Position numbers and translations under genes: made by a program. DNA of 64,000 bases, taken from contig JALCCG010000059.1 of assembly GCA_023212695.1 (NCBI GenBank), positions 1 to 64,000 on the forward strand, written 5' to 3'. This DNA comes from Sporisorium sorghi (Eukaryota; Basidiomycota; Ustilaginomycetes; Ustilaginales; Ustilaginaceae). Position 1 is the stretch's first letter. Each line of letters opens with the position of its first letter. A model generated the notes under the pieces. It had not been told where the DNA came from. It saw nothing but the letters and a program-made list of their open reading frames with translations, and made no database searches. This document shows, piece by piece, positions 22,030 to 32,367 of the stretch.

Positions 22030-22827
22030 GCGCGAGCGCGCTGCCTTTTTCCTCACTGTCGCTCAGAAAGCATACCCATTCTCACTCTCACTCTCGATCG
22101 AGCGCCGCAAAAGGAACTGGGGTTCCTTTTCTTTCCCTCACTCTTGGCTTCTGTTGTGATTGATACGTTTTCGCAAACTCGCACTTTTGATCCCGTTCAG
22201 CTGTTGTTGTCGCAATCCAACACTCTTTGTCACCGTCACCCTCGTGGAATGAAGTCTTGTGGCAGTGAGCAACGATAAGACGAGATTTCTTGGCAACGAA
22301 AGTCCGGGCCGTTGATGCATGTGTGGGTTGTGCAAGATGTTGATTGTCGTCGTCATGGCAGCAGCCATGATGCGAATGAGCTGCTCTCTGCAAGGCCAAA
22401 CCCCGATCGTGGGTCATGCCACAATCGGGATCAGCGAGGGGAAAAAAAAAAAAAAAAAAAAAGGCGGACGACACGGACCTATTTTTCTTTTTCTTTTTCT
22501 TTTTGTGCCCAAGCTGACCCAAGATGAGCTCATTCACACGCTCAGAAATTATTCATTTTCCAATCAAGACAAAACTGGTTTCATCGGCTTCTCAGGAAAA
22601 CAACTCCACCTTACACTGTCACTTCTCGACATCATCATCTCTCCTCGCCCGCTTCCCCTCGATCCTTCCGCTCCACTGCTTCAGCAAACGAACTTGTATC
22701 GGTACGGACCTCTCCAACGACCGCGCACGGAACGCTGCATACACAAACTCTTGGCGGGCAAGGAAGCGTTCGCTCGATCTCGAACGCACGGGCTCCGTTT
22801 TATGTTTTCGTCAACCGCGCTTCTCTG
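22030..22827. other. Intergenic region
   Basis: This is the 3' flank of the DUF6534 gene and the promoter of the mitochondrial carrier gene. It contains an A22 tract at 22442-22463 followed by a T-rich stretch. No gene is seen. Confidence 0.5.
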
Positions 22828-24242
22828 ATGGATAGATCTAGCTGCAGCCACTATGGTTGCAAAGCTCGACAAGAGGTGACAGAGTCGGGAGAAGGAGCAC
22901 AGCTTGCGGGTCCATCACGGCCGCGTTCTTCCGCATCCACAACAACGCCACCACCACCGACACCACCGCACGCACGCTCGTACTCTGTGCATTCAACCTC
23001 CGAGGAGCCTTCATCATCGATCTACAAACGTACCACCGACTATGCACGATCGCTGCAATGGAATAAAGAGGAGACAGACGAGTTCCTGCTAGCACATCGC
23101 ACCGTCGTTACGGCGGGCACGGCGTCACTCGTCTCTACAGCGGCATCGTTCCCCTTTGATTCGGTCAAGTCGCGGCTGCAGGTGCGCGACTACCCGTCCA
23201 TATGGGCGTGTGCCAAGTCCGTCGTACGCGAGGAAGGCGTGCGCGGCTTTTTCCGCGGCGTGACCATCCCGCTCGTAACCATCTCGTTTGTCCGCACCTC
23301 GTCCTTCTCCATCTACTACAACACCAAGAAGCGCCTGCACAGCAACAACGTGTTTAACGATTCGTCGCGGTTGCTACACACGGCGCTGTCGGGCGCGGCG
23401 GGTGGGGCGACGAGTGGCGTGATCATCTCGTGTGGCTCGGCGCCGTTCGAGCTGGTCAAGGTACAGCGCCAGCTCGAGTACCTCATTGCGGTGCAGAAGG
23501 GGTTGGTTAAGAAGAGCACCCAGCCGAATGGCGCGGGCGGTCGCACGTTTGTGCCGCAGTCCGGGTTTCAAGCGGCTGCTAACATCTATCGCAACTTTGG
23601 CGGCATCAAAGGGTTCTACCTCGGGTTTCCGCTGCACATGGCGAGGGACACGTTCGGCACCGCTCTGTATTTCGGGTTCTACGACTCGATCCGCAAACTC
23701 GTATCGCGGCATTCGACGACGGATTCGATCTCGGGTCCGAGCCTGTATGGCATCCCGGGTCCCGTGGTGTCGTTCTTGTCCGGATCGTCGGCTGGCATCC
23801 TATCGTGGTTGATCGTCTACCCCGTCGATCTGATCAAGACCAAGGTGCAGCGGGATGCGCTAGCGGGCAACCCGAGACAGTTTACCGGGTGGCAGGTGTT
23901 TTTGCACATGATCAAGGAACGGCCACCAATACAGGAGCCGGGTCAAAGTCACGGCATGCTCAAGACGGATACGTTTTTGGCGAGGTTTTTGCGGCTGTAT
24001 CGTGGGTTGGGCGTTTCGGCGCTGCGCAGCTTTATCTCGTAAGTGACACACTTTCTCGATCTGCAGGGCAGGTGGACTTGGTGGTTGGATTCGGACACTG
24101 ACAGCCGTGGCCTCTTTCTCTTTCGCATTTGTTCAACAGACATGGTCTTACATGGACACTCATCGAAACCATCTCGGGCAAGATCACCGAACGCACCGGC
24201 CAGTCCATCTCGTACGCTCCCGACGCTCGACGTCAGGATTGA
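22828..24242 (+). CDS. Mitochondrial carrier family protein
   Basis: Exons 22828-24038 and 24140-24242 (101-nt intron) give 437 aa. Three carrier repeats are marked by the Px(D/E)xx(K/R) signatures FPFDSVKSRLQ, APFELVKVQRQ and YPVDLIKTKVQ, each after a hydrophobic helix (for example TAGTASLVSTAASFPFD). The N-terminal extension of about 90 residues is Ser/Thr/Pro-rich and unusually long for the family. The second exon adds the last helix end (HGLTWTLIETISGK) and a short tail. It resides in the mitochondrial inner membrane and exchanges a small metabolite. The substrate cannot be assigned from sequence reading alone. Confidence 0.9.
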
Positions 24243-24592
24243 AGCGACAGAGCCTCCAACAAGCAAGCCAGCAATCTCAGCCGCGGCCATGGGGCCAGTT
24301 CTTCCCACACTTTGACCTCGTCCAACACAGGATTTGTGCGCGTGGATGGTCTGTGAAGAGTCAATCTTTGCGTTCGTGCGTGAGCTAAGATCTGAGCAGA
24401 GTGTTGCACGTTGAGATGGCGTTGAAGCGCGAGTCCAATTCACGAAGACACAGTCAGGTTGAGGCAGCAAAGCACACTGACGAGCCTCGCGATGGCAACG
24501 TCTGGTTCGAGGGGGCAAAGCATCTGCCAAACGATGGAATGAATTGCAAACTCATCTTCAGCGACTGCGATGTGACGAAATGGGGGGTTGTT
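24243..24592. other. Convergent 3' intergenic region
   Basis: About 350 bp between the stop codons of the carrier (plus) and the NDUFAF3-like gene (minus). It holds their 3' untranslated regions and nothing else recognised. Confidence 0.5.
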
Positions 24593-25419
24593 TCATGCCT
24601 GTAACTCGCCCGAGAGCAGACGCTGGAGATCCTGCGGCGTATATCGTTTCTTGGGCGTAGGTTCGGCGGGGATGAGGATGGCGGCGACCTTGCGGCCTTC
24701 TTCGGAGAGCATGTTGAACGTCGATGCTGCGTCGTGCTGCAGAAGATCGAAAGGAGGGAGGTCAGTAAGCCTTCTTCGCGAAGATCAGTTGGAGAAAGTG
24801 GCGTTCGTGGTAGACTTACGGTGCTCTGCACGTCCAGCTGGATCCCCAGCTCATTCAACCACTGCCTCACCGGCGCTGGCGGGGGCAGGACACGCTTGCC
24901 CGTGCCAAACAGCACAATCTCCGGACGCTCATCCACAACCTCGAAGACCCTGAAAACATCCTTCACCGTCTCGCTCACCTCGAGCTTCACCCCAGGCTTG
25001 ATCGGCTGGCCGCCGAGCCACGCCTCCCACCCGATGCCGCTGGGGACGGCGTAGTCATGATCCAAGCGAGGGTGGTCCCAGAGGAACACCTGGTTGTTCA
25101 GGATCACTATCGGCTCGGACAGCACCAGGCCGTCGGCGAGCGTGAGCGAGGTCGGCGAGGTCGAGGCGATCGAGACGGTGGTTTGCGGGTTGGAGGACTC
25201 GAGGATGTTGAAAAAGTCATCGTAGACGGTGCGGTGCTGGCCCGTGTTGGGCTTGCCGCCTAGATCGTCTGAGGGAAGGCGTCGGGCGGGGGTTGTGCTG
25301 AAGGGCGAGGAGGAGCGTGGTGATGCAGATGCGGTTTGGGTCAGCTTCAGTGCGGATGGCCGAGGCGCGACGACGCCCCGTGTGAGGATGCCGCGCAGCA
25401 GTGGACTTGATCGCATCAT
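24593..25419 (-). CDS. Complex I assembly factor NDUFAF3-like (DUF498/Mth938 domain)
   Basis: Exons 25419-24820 and 24736-24593 (83-nt intron GTAAGT...CTGCAG) give 247 aa. The first about 50 residues are Ser/Arg/Pro-rich, consistent with a mitochondrial presequence. The Mth938-like fold follows: DGLVLSEPIVILNNQVFLWD, then RPEIVLFGTGKRVLPPP, then a helix before LGIQLDVQST. Splicing joins this to HDAASTFNMLSEEGRKVAAI, the conserved end (T-x-x-A-x-x-T-[FY]-N-x-L). NDUFAF3 helps assemble the Q/P module of NADH dehydrogenase, consistent with an aerobic fungus that has complex I. The start is the first ATG of an ATG-ATG pair. The longer open frame upstream has no ATG. Confidence 0.88.
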
Positions 25420-25712
25420 CTCGAGCTTGAGTTGTCGGTGGTGGTGGTGGTGGTACGGTGACAAGTGGTCCGAGTGTTGGAGGAAGGATCGTGGTGAGAC
25501 CCTTCCTGCTCGTTAGCAATGTGGAGTTTTTGGTGGTGTAAGCTACCGCGTCACGTGCTGGGAGCTTTCGATTGGACCCTTGAACGTCTTGCACTCTCTG
25601 ACCAACACCTCAGATGCTCAACACTCACCATCACACCGCACGCACTTCCCATTCACATGACATGTCTTTGAGGTCGAGACCAACGTTCACTGCATTCACT
25701 GAACGCGATCAA

Positions 25713-28319
25713 CTAAATCACCGCCTGACCCTGATCCTTGCTCGCGCCAACCTCCGCCCCCACCCTCGCCCTCTTCCGCTCATGCGTCTTCCTATGCCGA
25801 CTCGCCTGATCCGGCCTACTGAAACACTTCCCGCACTCCTCGCACCTGAACGGCTTGTCCCCCGTATGCGTCCGCACATGCTTGGTCAAATTGCTGCTCT
25901 CCGCAAACGCTTTCCCACACCCCGGGAAACTGCACACGAACGGCTTGCTCCCCGTATGCGTGCGCTTATGAATCGTCAGCGAGCCCGCCACACTGAACGC
26001 CTTACCGCAACCCGGGAAGTCACACACGTACGGCCGCTCGAGCGTGTGCGTGCGCATGTGCTGCGCGAGCGTATTCTGCTCGCTGAAGCGCTTGCCGCAC
26101 TCGGCGCACTTGAACGGCCGGTCGCCCGTGTGCGTCTGGATGTGTCGCAGCACTTTCTGCTTCTGAGAAAACTTCTGGCCGGACGCATGGCGTGCACATC
26201 CGACCCAGCCACATTCGTACTCGGCCTTGCCTGAGCCGACGTGCTCCAGCTCAATGTGCTCCGTCAGCGCCGAGTGCGTGTCGAAGATCGCAAAGCAGCC
26301 TTGCCATCGACACTGCAGCTGGTGCGGCTCGCTGCTCGATGCTTCGCTGGTGTTGCTGCGGCTAGCGCCGCCGAAGCTGTCTCCGCTACTTTTGCGCTTT
26401 TTGCCGGTCCACGTCGATGCCGCGCTATCCTTGGAACTAGACAGAGCAGCATCGCCGAGCTTGTATGGCGAAGACGGAGTCGATGGCGCGAAATGCGCTT
26501 GGTCTCCCTTCAACGAGAACGGCGCCGCGGACTGCTGACCAAGATGGTCGTGCAACAGATGCTGTAGGATGGCGAGTGAGATCTTGTCGTCCTGGCCCGA
26601 TGTTGCTGCCGTTGTCGGGTCATGTGTCTTCCACAGGTCCGCCTCGGTGGTGGGCGTAAACGTGCCAAACTCGAGCTTGCCAGGCAGTGACACCTGGTAA
26701 CAGTCTTTCCAAAGGCACTCGAGGTAGGCGCCTTGACCGCTGTGCGCTTCGGCGCTTGACGGCTGTGTCTGCGATTCAGCGACGGGTTTCGTCGCTCCTT
26801 GAGAGATGGACGCCAGAAACGAGCTGTCGGCCAATGAAGAAGCTTGTTGCTGCGCACCCTCTGCCGCTGCATTTTTGCGCGCGAGGTGCGAGTGATTGAC
26901 ATGGGCCACCAGCTCCTCGACCGTCCAGAAGCGCTCGTTGCATCCGCCCCACTGACACAATTGCGTTCGTGCATCTTGCTGCCCACCGCCGCCGCTGCTC
27001 TGTAGAGCACTAGGCGCCTGATGCTGATGTTGCTGCTGCTGCACAGCGCTGGTAGGCATCCAATGCGAATGCGGTGCAGTGGTATGACAGACATCCGAGT
27101 TGCACAGCGTCATCGCGGGGGGAAGGCATCCACCATGACTGCTGTGCAGATGCGGCTGTTCAAACATGCAATCATTCCACGACTGGAGTTCGGACAGGAT
27201 GTCTTCGAACGACACTGTCCCAGCGGGCGAATGGTGGTGTTTGTGAGGATGATCAAAGGCCGATGCACCCGCAGACTTGTCTTTCGGGTGGAATGTCGAA
27301 GAGTGCAACAGGTTTGAGGACCGCTGCAAAGTCGAAGATGGCGACGCAGCCACGGGCTGTGGAGTGGCGGTGGTCGAGACGGTGGACGCTCGCGAGACCA
27401 TCTGATGCCTGCCGCCGCCAGGTGACGTGTACTGCGTCGCATTGGTGATGATGCTTGACGACGGCGTGTCTGATGGTGGAGGAGGTGGCGGCGGTGCCGT
27501 GTCGTGGGCATGGGTTGGATGATGACCTGCAGGGCTCACTGTGTCAGCGGGCGAAGTGTGAGGTGCATTGCACGGGTACGGCGTGGAGCCGACGCAGCAC
27601 TTGTCGACGGACGGCGGCATGGAGCAACAGCAGCAATCGAGGAGCTCTTGAAAACTGCTGTACAGCTGGCCACCTTCCACTGTGCCGGTCGAAGTGAGCG
27701 AGCCGCAGCACTCGCGGCATTCGTTGCGTGATCTTGAGGTGCTTCGATTATTGTGCGAGTGAGCAGTTTTCGAGCTAGGTGGGATAACTCCTTCGCAGAC
27801 GTTGGCTGAGTCCCGACTGTTGCCCAAAGAGGTCTCCGTTTCGCACGCTTCGTCGGTGCAGCAAGTGTCGAGGGTCGGCACAGCGAGCGTCATGGACGAG
27901 CAGTCGCCAGCGACGGAACAGCTCGACTGCGAACATGGCGAGTCGGCAACGTCTGCGCAGGCAGTGTCGTCGCAGCAGGCGATTGCTGAAGAGCAGACCA
28001 GAGCACCCGTGGATGACGATGCTGCGCCGCAAGATGGTTCGGTGCACGCGCTCGAGATGTGATGGATGTCGGAGCAGGGTGAAGCAGGTGCTGATGATGG
28101 ACAGCCGTGGCACTCGGTGGCGCACGATACTGGTGGGGCCGAGTGATCGGCGTCACAGCACACGACGGTGTTGCAAGGCGGAGAGAGGTTCATGTGTTGC
28201 TTTGACGATGGAAGTGATGCTGGTGATGCAGATGATGTGTGTGCCATGAAGGCTTCTTTGCCCTGTGTCCCGGAAGACGACGGCAATGTCGACACTACGC
28301 CTTCCGTCGACGACGCCAT
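25713..28319 (-). CDS. Zap1/ZafA-like zinc-responsive C2H2 transcription factor
   Basis: The frame encodes 868 aa without introns. The C-terminal array (about 670-845) has six C2H2 fingers. The first two are of the tryptophan type (CRWQGC, CGWVGC), followed by CAECGK, CDFPGCGK, CSFPGCGK and CEECGK. The linker GKAEYEC and the finger GSLTIHKRTHTG, then ESSNLTKHVRTHTG, parallel the DNA-binding fingers of yeast Zap1. A separate upstream pair (CQWGGC from C455; CLWKDC from C535) matches the Zap1 activation-domain-2 finger pair that senses zinc. The N-terminal half (about residues 45-260) is very rich in Cys and His, often as CC or CCCC, as expected for a metal-sensing region. The predicted role is activation of zinc uptake genes under zinc limitation. 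It resembles Zap1 more than generic C2H2 factors, but this rests on motif comparison from memory. Confidence 0.82.
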   Translation of the reverse strand: MASSTEGVVSTLPSSSGTQGKEAFMAHTSSASPASLPSSKQHMNLSPPCNTVVCCDADHSAPPVSCATECHGCPSSAPASPCSDIHHISSACTEPSCGAASSSTGALVCSSAIACCDDTACADVADSPCSQSSCSVAGDCSSMTLAVPTLDTCCTDEACETETSLGNSRDSANVCEGVIPPSSKTAHSHNNRSTSRSRNECRECCGSLTSTGTVEGGQLYSSFQELLDCCCCSMPPSVDKCCVGSTPYPCNAPHTSPADTVSPAGHHPTHAHDTAPPPPPPPSDTPSSSIITNATQYTSPGGGRHQMVSRASTVSTTATPQPVAASPSSTLQRSSNLLHSSTFHPKDKSAGASAFDHPHKHHHSPAGTVSFEDILSELQSWNDCMFEQPHLHSSHGGCLPPAMTLCNSDVCHTTAPHSHWMPTSAVQQQQHQHQAPSALQSSGGGGQQDARTQLCQWGGCNERFWTVEELVAHVNHSHLARKNAAAEGAQQQASSLADSSFLASISQGATKPVAESQTQPSSAEAHSGQGAYLECLWKDCYQVSLPGKLEFGTFTPTTEADLWKTHDPTTAATSGQDDKISLAILQHLLHDHLGQQSAAPFSLKGDQAHFAPSTPSSPYKLGDAALSSSKDSAASTWTGKKRKSSGDSFGGASRSNTSEASSSEPHQLQCRWQGCFAIFDTHSALTEHIELEHVGSGKAEYECGWVGCARHASGQKFSQKQKVLRHIQTHTGDRPFKCAECGKRFSEQNTLAQHMRTHTLERPYVCDFPGCGKAFSVAGSLTIHKRTHTGSKPFVCSFPGCGKAFAESSNLTKHVRTHTGDKPFRCEECGKCFSRPDQASRHRKTHERKRARVGAEVGASKDQGQAVI

Positions 28320-28659
28320 GATGCTGCTGCTCAGAATGACTTCATTCAGATGTGCGTTGATGCCGGAGGATGAGAGGTGGCGGTGGTAGTTTGTGAGTTG
28401 ACGAATTGTTCACAAGAGTGTGTTGGTGACTGAAGCCGAAAAAAAGAGGAGCTGAGTCTGGAAGTGAGCTTCGAGGAAAAATTTCGAGCGGGGGAGAGAG
28501 ACAGAGAGAAGAGATACGATTTGGCCGTGTAGAGTACAATTCTCGCTGTTCGGTTCCGAGGCATTCGAAGGTCAGGAACTGAGTCTTGTGCCTCGATCCT
28601 TCGGCAGCAAAGGTTTGCAAGGTGCAAGGCTGTGGGCACGATGTAGGATGTAGAAGCGT

Positions 28660-28674
28660 GGGGGGGGGGGGGGG
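28660..28674. repeat. G15 homopolymer tract
   Basis: Fifteen consecutive guanines in the putative leader or promoter of the Zap1-like gene. The tract is C15 on that gene's sense strand. Confidence 0.85.
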
Positions 28675-28826
28675 ACAAGTGCAGGCGAGCGAGCGAGCAG
28701 TCGGAATGTTGGATGCTGCTTGGTAAATTCGGAGCGATTGTGGCCGAGTCAGAGGCAAGCCAAGACGTGTTCTGGTGCGCCTTGAACGTCACTGTGTGAC
28801 TGCTTGCAGCACTAGACTCGAGGCAC

Positions 28827-28850
28827 AGAGAGAGAGAGAGAGAGAGAGAG
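28827..28850. repeat. (AG)12 dinucleotide tract
   Basis: Twelve AG units. On the sense strand of the neighbouring minus-strand gene this is a CT tract, a common feature of fungal promoters and leaders. Confidence 0.85.
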
Positions 28851-29280
28851 GAGACGGCGAAGCTGGTAGAGGAGAGCAAAGATACGAGGGAACAATTCGT
28901 GTGTACCTTGCTGGTTATGTCTGATTATCGCGCCCTGAAAAAGAAGCTTCTCTCAACGGCCTGTCACATTTTGTGCCTTTAGCAAAGGCTAAGCTCAGTC
29001 GCGCGAGAGAGTTTCGCTGCCACTCACTCTAACATCAATGGCTTCGGCCCAGCTTTGCGCTGTCTTCTCTCCTTCTCCATTGTGAACACCCATACCTCTC
29101 GTGATCCGACTAGAAATCAGCTCAAGCGACAGTCAAGACGTTTTGCGAAAGAATAGCCAGTCAGCCGTGCGTTTGAAGTAGTTTTGCAATGAGCACAGAG
29201 TATGTTTTGTAAAAGCGGTGTATGTACAAGAGGAAGCCAGCTTGGCAGTGTCGTGTGCGATGCATGCCACTTTGCGCACA

Positions 29281-30345
29281 TCAAAGCAAGTCCCACAGCG
29301 GGTCATCAGTTCGAATGCCTTGCTTGCGCGTTGCCCCCGAAGGCACAGCCTGCTTGAGCGCCGGAGTGGACGAGAAAGTGTAGCCCTCGAGCGCATTGTC
29401 CACCGCCTGCTGCGAGTATGGCTGCGCAGGCACAGCGGGAGCCGATGTTGGTGCAGCCTGCTGACGTGCCGAGCGCGAAGACGAAGCGAGACCGCCGATG
29501 ATGAGCGAGCGAAGCGCGTCTCCGGTCAATGGCTCGGCGGGGGCTTTGGGAGCAGTCGAGGTGGTGGATGCAGAGCCGCCCTTGGGAGCCGCCTGCGAAG
29601 GGCCGAGCACAGCGATACCGCCCTTGGCTTCCTTGAACGAGCCCGTGGGCGACTTGGCTTTACCCAGGAAGGCGAGCACGTCACCCTTGGTGATCATACC
29701 TCGCACACCAGTTCCCTTGATCTTGGACTCGGCATCCTCGATGTTGTTCTCGGCGATCAGTCGCTGCACCGAGGGGAAGAGTGGACCCTTGAAGTGGTGG
29801 TGTGCGTTGGAGCTCGAAGCGCCTGATGTCGAGGGAGCGGCCGAGCCCGTCGACGCTGCCGTCTGCGTGGATGGCTCGGGCGCCGCCTTGTCCGAAGTCT
29901 GCGCCGATTTGTCCTCAGCCGGAGTGGTAGAAGAAGCAGGTGCGTCGTCCTGGGGCACCTGAACGTTGGAGATGTCGTCACCCTCTTCGGCGAGCATGGC
30001 AATGGTCCTGCCCACGTCCACGTCCTTGCTTCCGTCCTGCACGACAATCTTGGCGAGCACACCGTCGTCTTGCGCCTCGACATCCATGGTCGCCTTGTCG
30101 GTCTCGATCTCGAGCAGCACGTCGCCTGCCGAGAATGCGTCACCCTCCTTGACCTTCCACGCCGCAATACCGCCGGAAGTCATGGTGGGCGACATGGCGG
30201 GCATGGCGAACTTGGTGATGGCATTCTGAACCGACGAGCTCGAGAGCGCCCGAGATGCCAGGGCCGCCGTACGCGAAGAGCTTGAGCCGGCGGTGGTGGC
30301 CACGAGTCTCGAGGCGGGCAACAGGAAAGAGCGCGACGCCGACAT
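29281..30345 (-). CDS. PDX1: Pyruvate dehydrogenase complex protein X (E3-binding protein)
   Basis: The protein is 354 aa. Residues 1 to about 40 form a Ser/Arg/Ala mitochondrial presequence. A lipoyl domain spans about 43-122 (MPAMSPTMTSGGIAAWKVKEGD), with the lipoylated lysine at K84 in ETDKATMD. A Pro/Ala/Ser linker follows, then the peripheral subunit-binding domain at about 188-228 (SVQRLIAENNI ... GTGVRGMITKGDV). The 230-aa E2 catalytic core with its HxxxDG motif is absent, replaced by about 125 low-complexity residues ending RTDDPLWDLL. This architecture identifies Pdx1, which tethers dihydrolipoamide dehydrogenase to the E2 core in the matrix. The ATG at 30345 starts the presequence; the open frame upstream lacks protein-like features. 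Confidence 0.93.
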   Translation of the reverse strand: MSASRSFLLPASRLVATTAGSSSSRTAALASRALSSSSVQNAITKFAMPAMSPTMTSGGIAAWKVKEGDAFSAGDVLLEIETDKATMDVEAQDDGVLAKIVVQDGSKDVDVGRTIAMLAEEGDDISNVQVPQDDAPASSTTPAEDKSAQTSDKAAPEPSTQTAASTGSAAPSTSGASSSNAHHHFKGPLFPSVQRLIAENNIEDAESKIKGTGVRGMITKGDVLAFLGKAKSPTGSFKEAKGGIAVLGPSQAAPKGGSASTTSTAPKAPAEPLTGDALRSLIIGGLASSSRSARQQAAPTSAPAVPAQPYSQQAVDNALEGYTFSSTPALKQAVPSGATRKQGIRTDDPLWDLL

Positions 30346-31018
30346 CTTGTGGTGAGTGAGGCTGATGAACGGTGAAGTTAGGAAGAGAAGATGGAGATGG
30401 AGTAGGAGTGTGAGTGAGCAGTCAGCAACTTCATCCGAGATCAACACGCCAACGCACTCTCGAAAATTGACCCATGTGCCCAATCGATTATCGCCTCGAG
30501 AAGAACTCAAAAATCGCTTCTGCTCGCTGCGTTCGTGCGCTTTTTTCCCTTTTCCGAAAAAAGGCGGAGGCAAAAAAATCCCCCCCACCCAAAAGCGAGC
30601 AAAAAAAAAAAGGGTCTCCAGAGCGCGTCTCTGAAATTTGCTGCTTGTGGTTTTGTTGGGAGGAGTCCCTGATCCGCCCGATTCGGACAACTTCGGCCTG
30701 CCGCACCGATGTTAAGCTGGAAGACGACCTGTCGCCGTTCCTCCTTGTCCACTATCCATCGGTGTCATGGCCGTGTCGCGGCGCTCGTGCAAGCCAGTTG
30801 AGCTCGTACAGCCTGTCTGCTGGCTTCTCCTCACAATCTTATGGTGTTCTGCTTTTGAGAGGTGGTCGACTCGGGCTGCAGAGTAAGATCAGGAAACATT
30901 CGAGTCGAGGTTTTGTGCGGACAGGGAATGCGAAGTTGCGACAAAGCGATGACATATCAAACACATGAGATGAATGCCTCCTTTTCCAAAGACAATCTAG
31001 CTGTTCCAGCGAACACAA
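30346..31018. other. Intergenic region
   Basis: Promoter of PDX1 and 3' flank of the RPA34-like gene, both minus strand. Several A-rich runs occur at about 30557-30612. No gene is seen. Confidence 0.5.
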
Positions 31019-31985
31019 TCATTCCTTCTTGGACTTCTTCGACTTGCTGCCAGCCGCGGTCTTGACCTTGCGTTTCTTCTCCTTCTTGTCCTCGGTGACT
31101 TGACTCGCCGACTGAGATGCCGAATCCACGCCACCTTTAGCACCGGCCGGCTTGCTGTGGGATCAGAATGGAAACAAGACGGTCAGTACTCTGTAGGTTT
31201 GACGAAGTTGGGAACGATGCTGCAAGGCAATGAGACACTTACAAGTTGCCCTTGAGCAGATGCCACGGCTGTTGCGGCAGCTGCTTCTCCCCAAACCCGT
31301 TGCTCGTCTCCTTGACCTTGCCAGCCTTGCTCGTCTCAGCAGGCGATGCGATCGACAGATGGATGCATCTCGCCACCTTCACCGGCGCAAGCACCAGCTT
31401 TCCCGCCTCGCTACCGTCACCCGCGGGCACGAGCAGCTTCAAGCTCTCCAGCTCCGACGCGGCTCCCTGACCCGACACGACGCTGGCGTCCTCCACAGCT
31501 GCAGTCTCCGAGGCCATGGCGATCAGCTGCGAGTCGGCGCTCGACTGTGCCTTCTTCGCCTTGCCCTTGACTGCCGACGGCACCGAGGCGTAAAAGTTGA
31601 AAGTCGCCGCATCAACCGAAGACGTGCCGGGCACCTCAATCGTTCCCAGCGGCTTGGATGCTGCTTTCACATCTGCGTTTTCGCAAGGCAGGTCGATCAC
31701 CACACCGTCGAGCTGTGCGGCCGAGAGACCGGCCGGGATGCGCACCGCCCAAACCTGCTGCTGTTGTTTGGCAGCAGTGAGCTTCTTCTGCACGAGAGGT
31801 GAAGAAGACGAGAACGAGACGGCCTCGAAGCCTCGCGGTGGGCGGTATCCGATGTTGGAGAGATTGCGAGACGCGGGCAGCTTGGTGGTGGATACGATTG
31901 CGGCGGTTTGAGCTTCCACAGACGAGCCGCCGGAGCTCGACGAGGAGGAGCTCGACTCGGAATCCGACCGTGACCTCTTGGACAT
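31019..31985 (-). CDS. RPA34-like RNA polymerase I subunit (A34.5 family)
   Basis: Exons 31985-31243 and 31154-31019 (88-nt intron) give 292 aa. The N-terminus is Ser-rich. A short motif, YRPPRGFEAVSF (about 47-58), precedes a KKLTAAKQQQQVWAVRIPAGL segment (about 68-87). This parallels the yeast A34.5 block in which a KQQQVW strand opens the dimerisation module with A49. The C-terminus, completed by exon 2, is a lysine-rich tail (KKEKKRKVK, SKKSKK), again like A34.5. It would act in nucleolar Pol I initiation and elongation. The family diverges fast, so this is a motif-level assignment; another nucleolar lysine-tail protein is the alternative. Confidence 0.68.
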
Positions 31986-32367
31986 TGTGTGAGGGTAATA
32001 TGCTGCGGTGATTCCCGTTCGTATCGTCGACAACCTTGCAATGGGTTCGATCGATGCAAGGCAGGCTGGTGGATTGTGTGATGGTCGACGGAATAGCGAG
32101 GAGGAGAAGCATTGAAATCTTGAGAATCCCTTTTGGTGCAGGATCAGCTCGACTTTCTTCCAAAAAATTTCTAGAGAACGCCTAAAAATATGGCAAAGTA
32201 AGGATTATGTAATTGCCCTGCGTTTCTCCACATCGACCGGCTTCCGGCCTTTCACACACTGACAGACAGGCTCGAGCGGGGGAAGATCGTGACTGCGACG
32301 GTCTTGGCAAACACCACAGTATCGTCACTGCCACCACCTTCCGTGAACATTGAACAATCACACCAAC
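31986..32367. promoter_or_regulatory. Bidirectional intergenic region
   Basis: A 382-bp gap lies between the divergently transcribed RPA34-like and membrane SDR genes, so it should carry both promoters. No TATA box is evident. Confidence 0.45.

Larger units (their letters stand above)
28320..29280. other. Intergenic region upstream of the zinc-finger gene
   Basis: This is the promoter/leader of the Zap1-like gene and the 3' flank of PDX1, both on the minus strand. It contains a G15 run (28660-28674) and an (AG)12 tract (28827-28850), which read as C-run and CT tracts on the transcribed strand. No gene is seen. Confidence 0.5.

Noticed and set aside
20932..22056. 374-codon open frame on the minus strand
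   Set aside because: Antisense to the DUF6534 gene, strongly Arg/Glu/Val-biased, and with no recognisable domain.
30346..30690. N-terminal extension of PDX1
   Set aside because: The open frame continues upstream, but the ATG at 30345 begins a typical mitochondrial presequence and the extension is low-quality sequence crossing an A-rich promoter.
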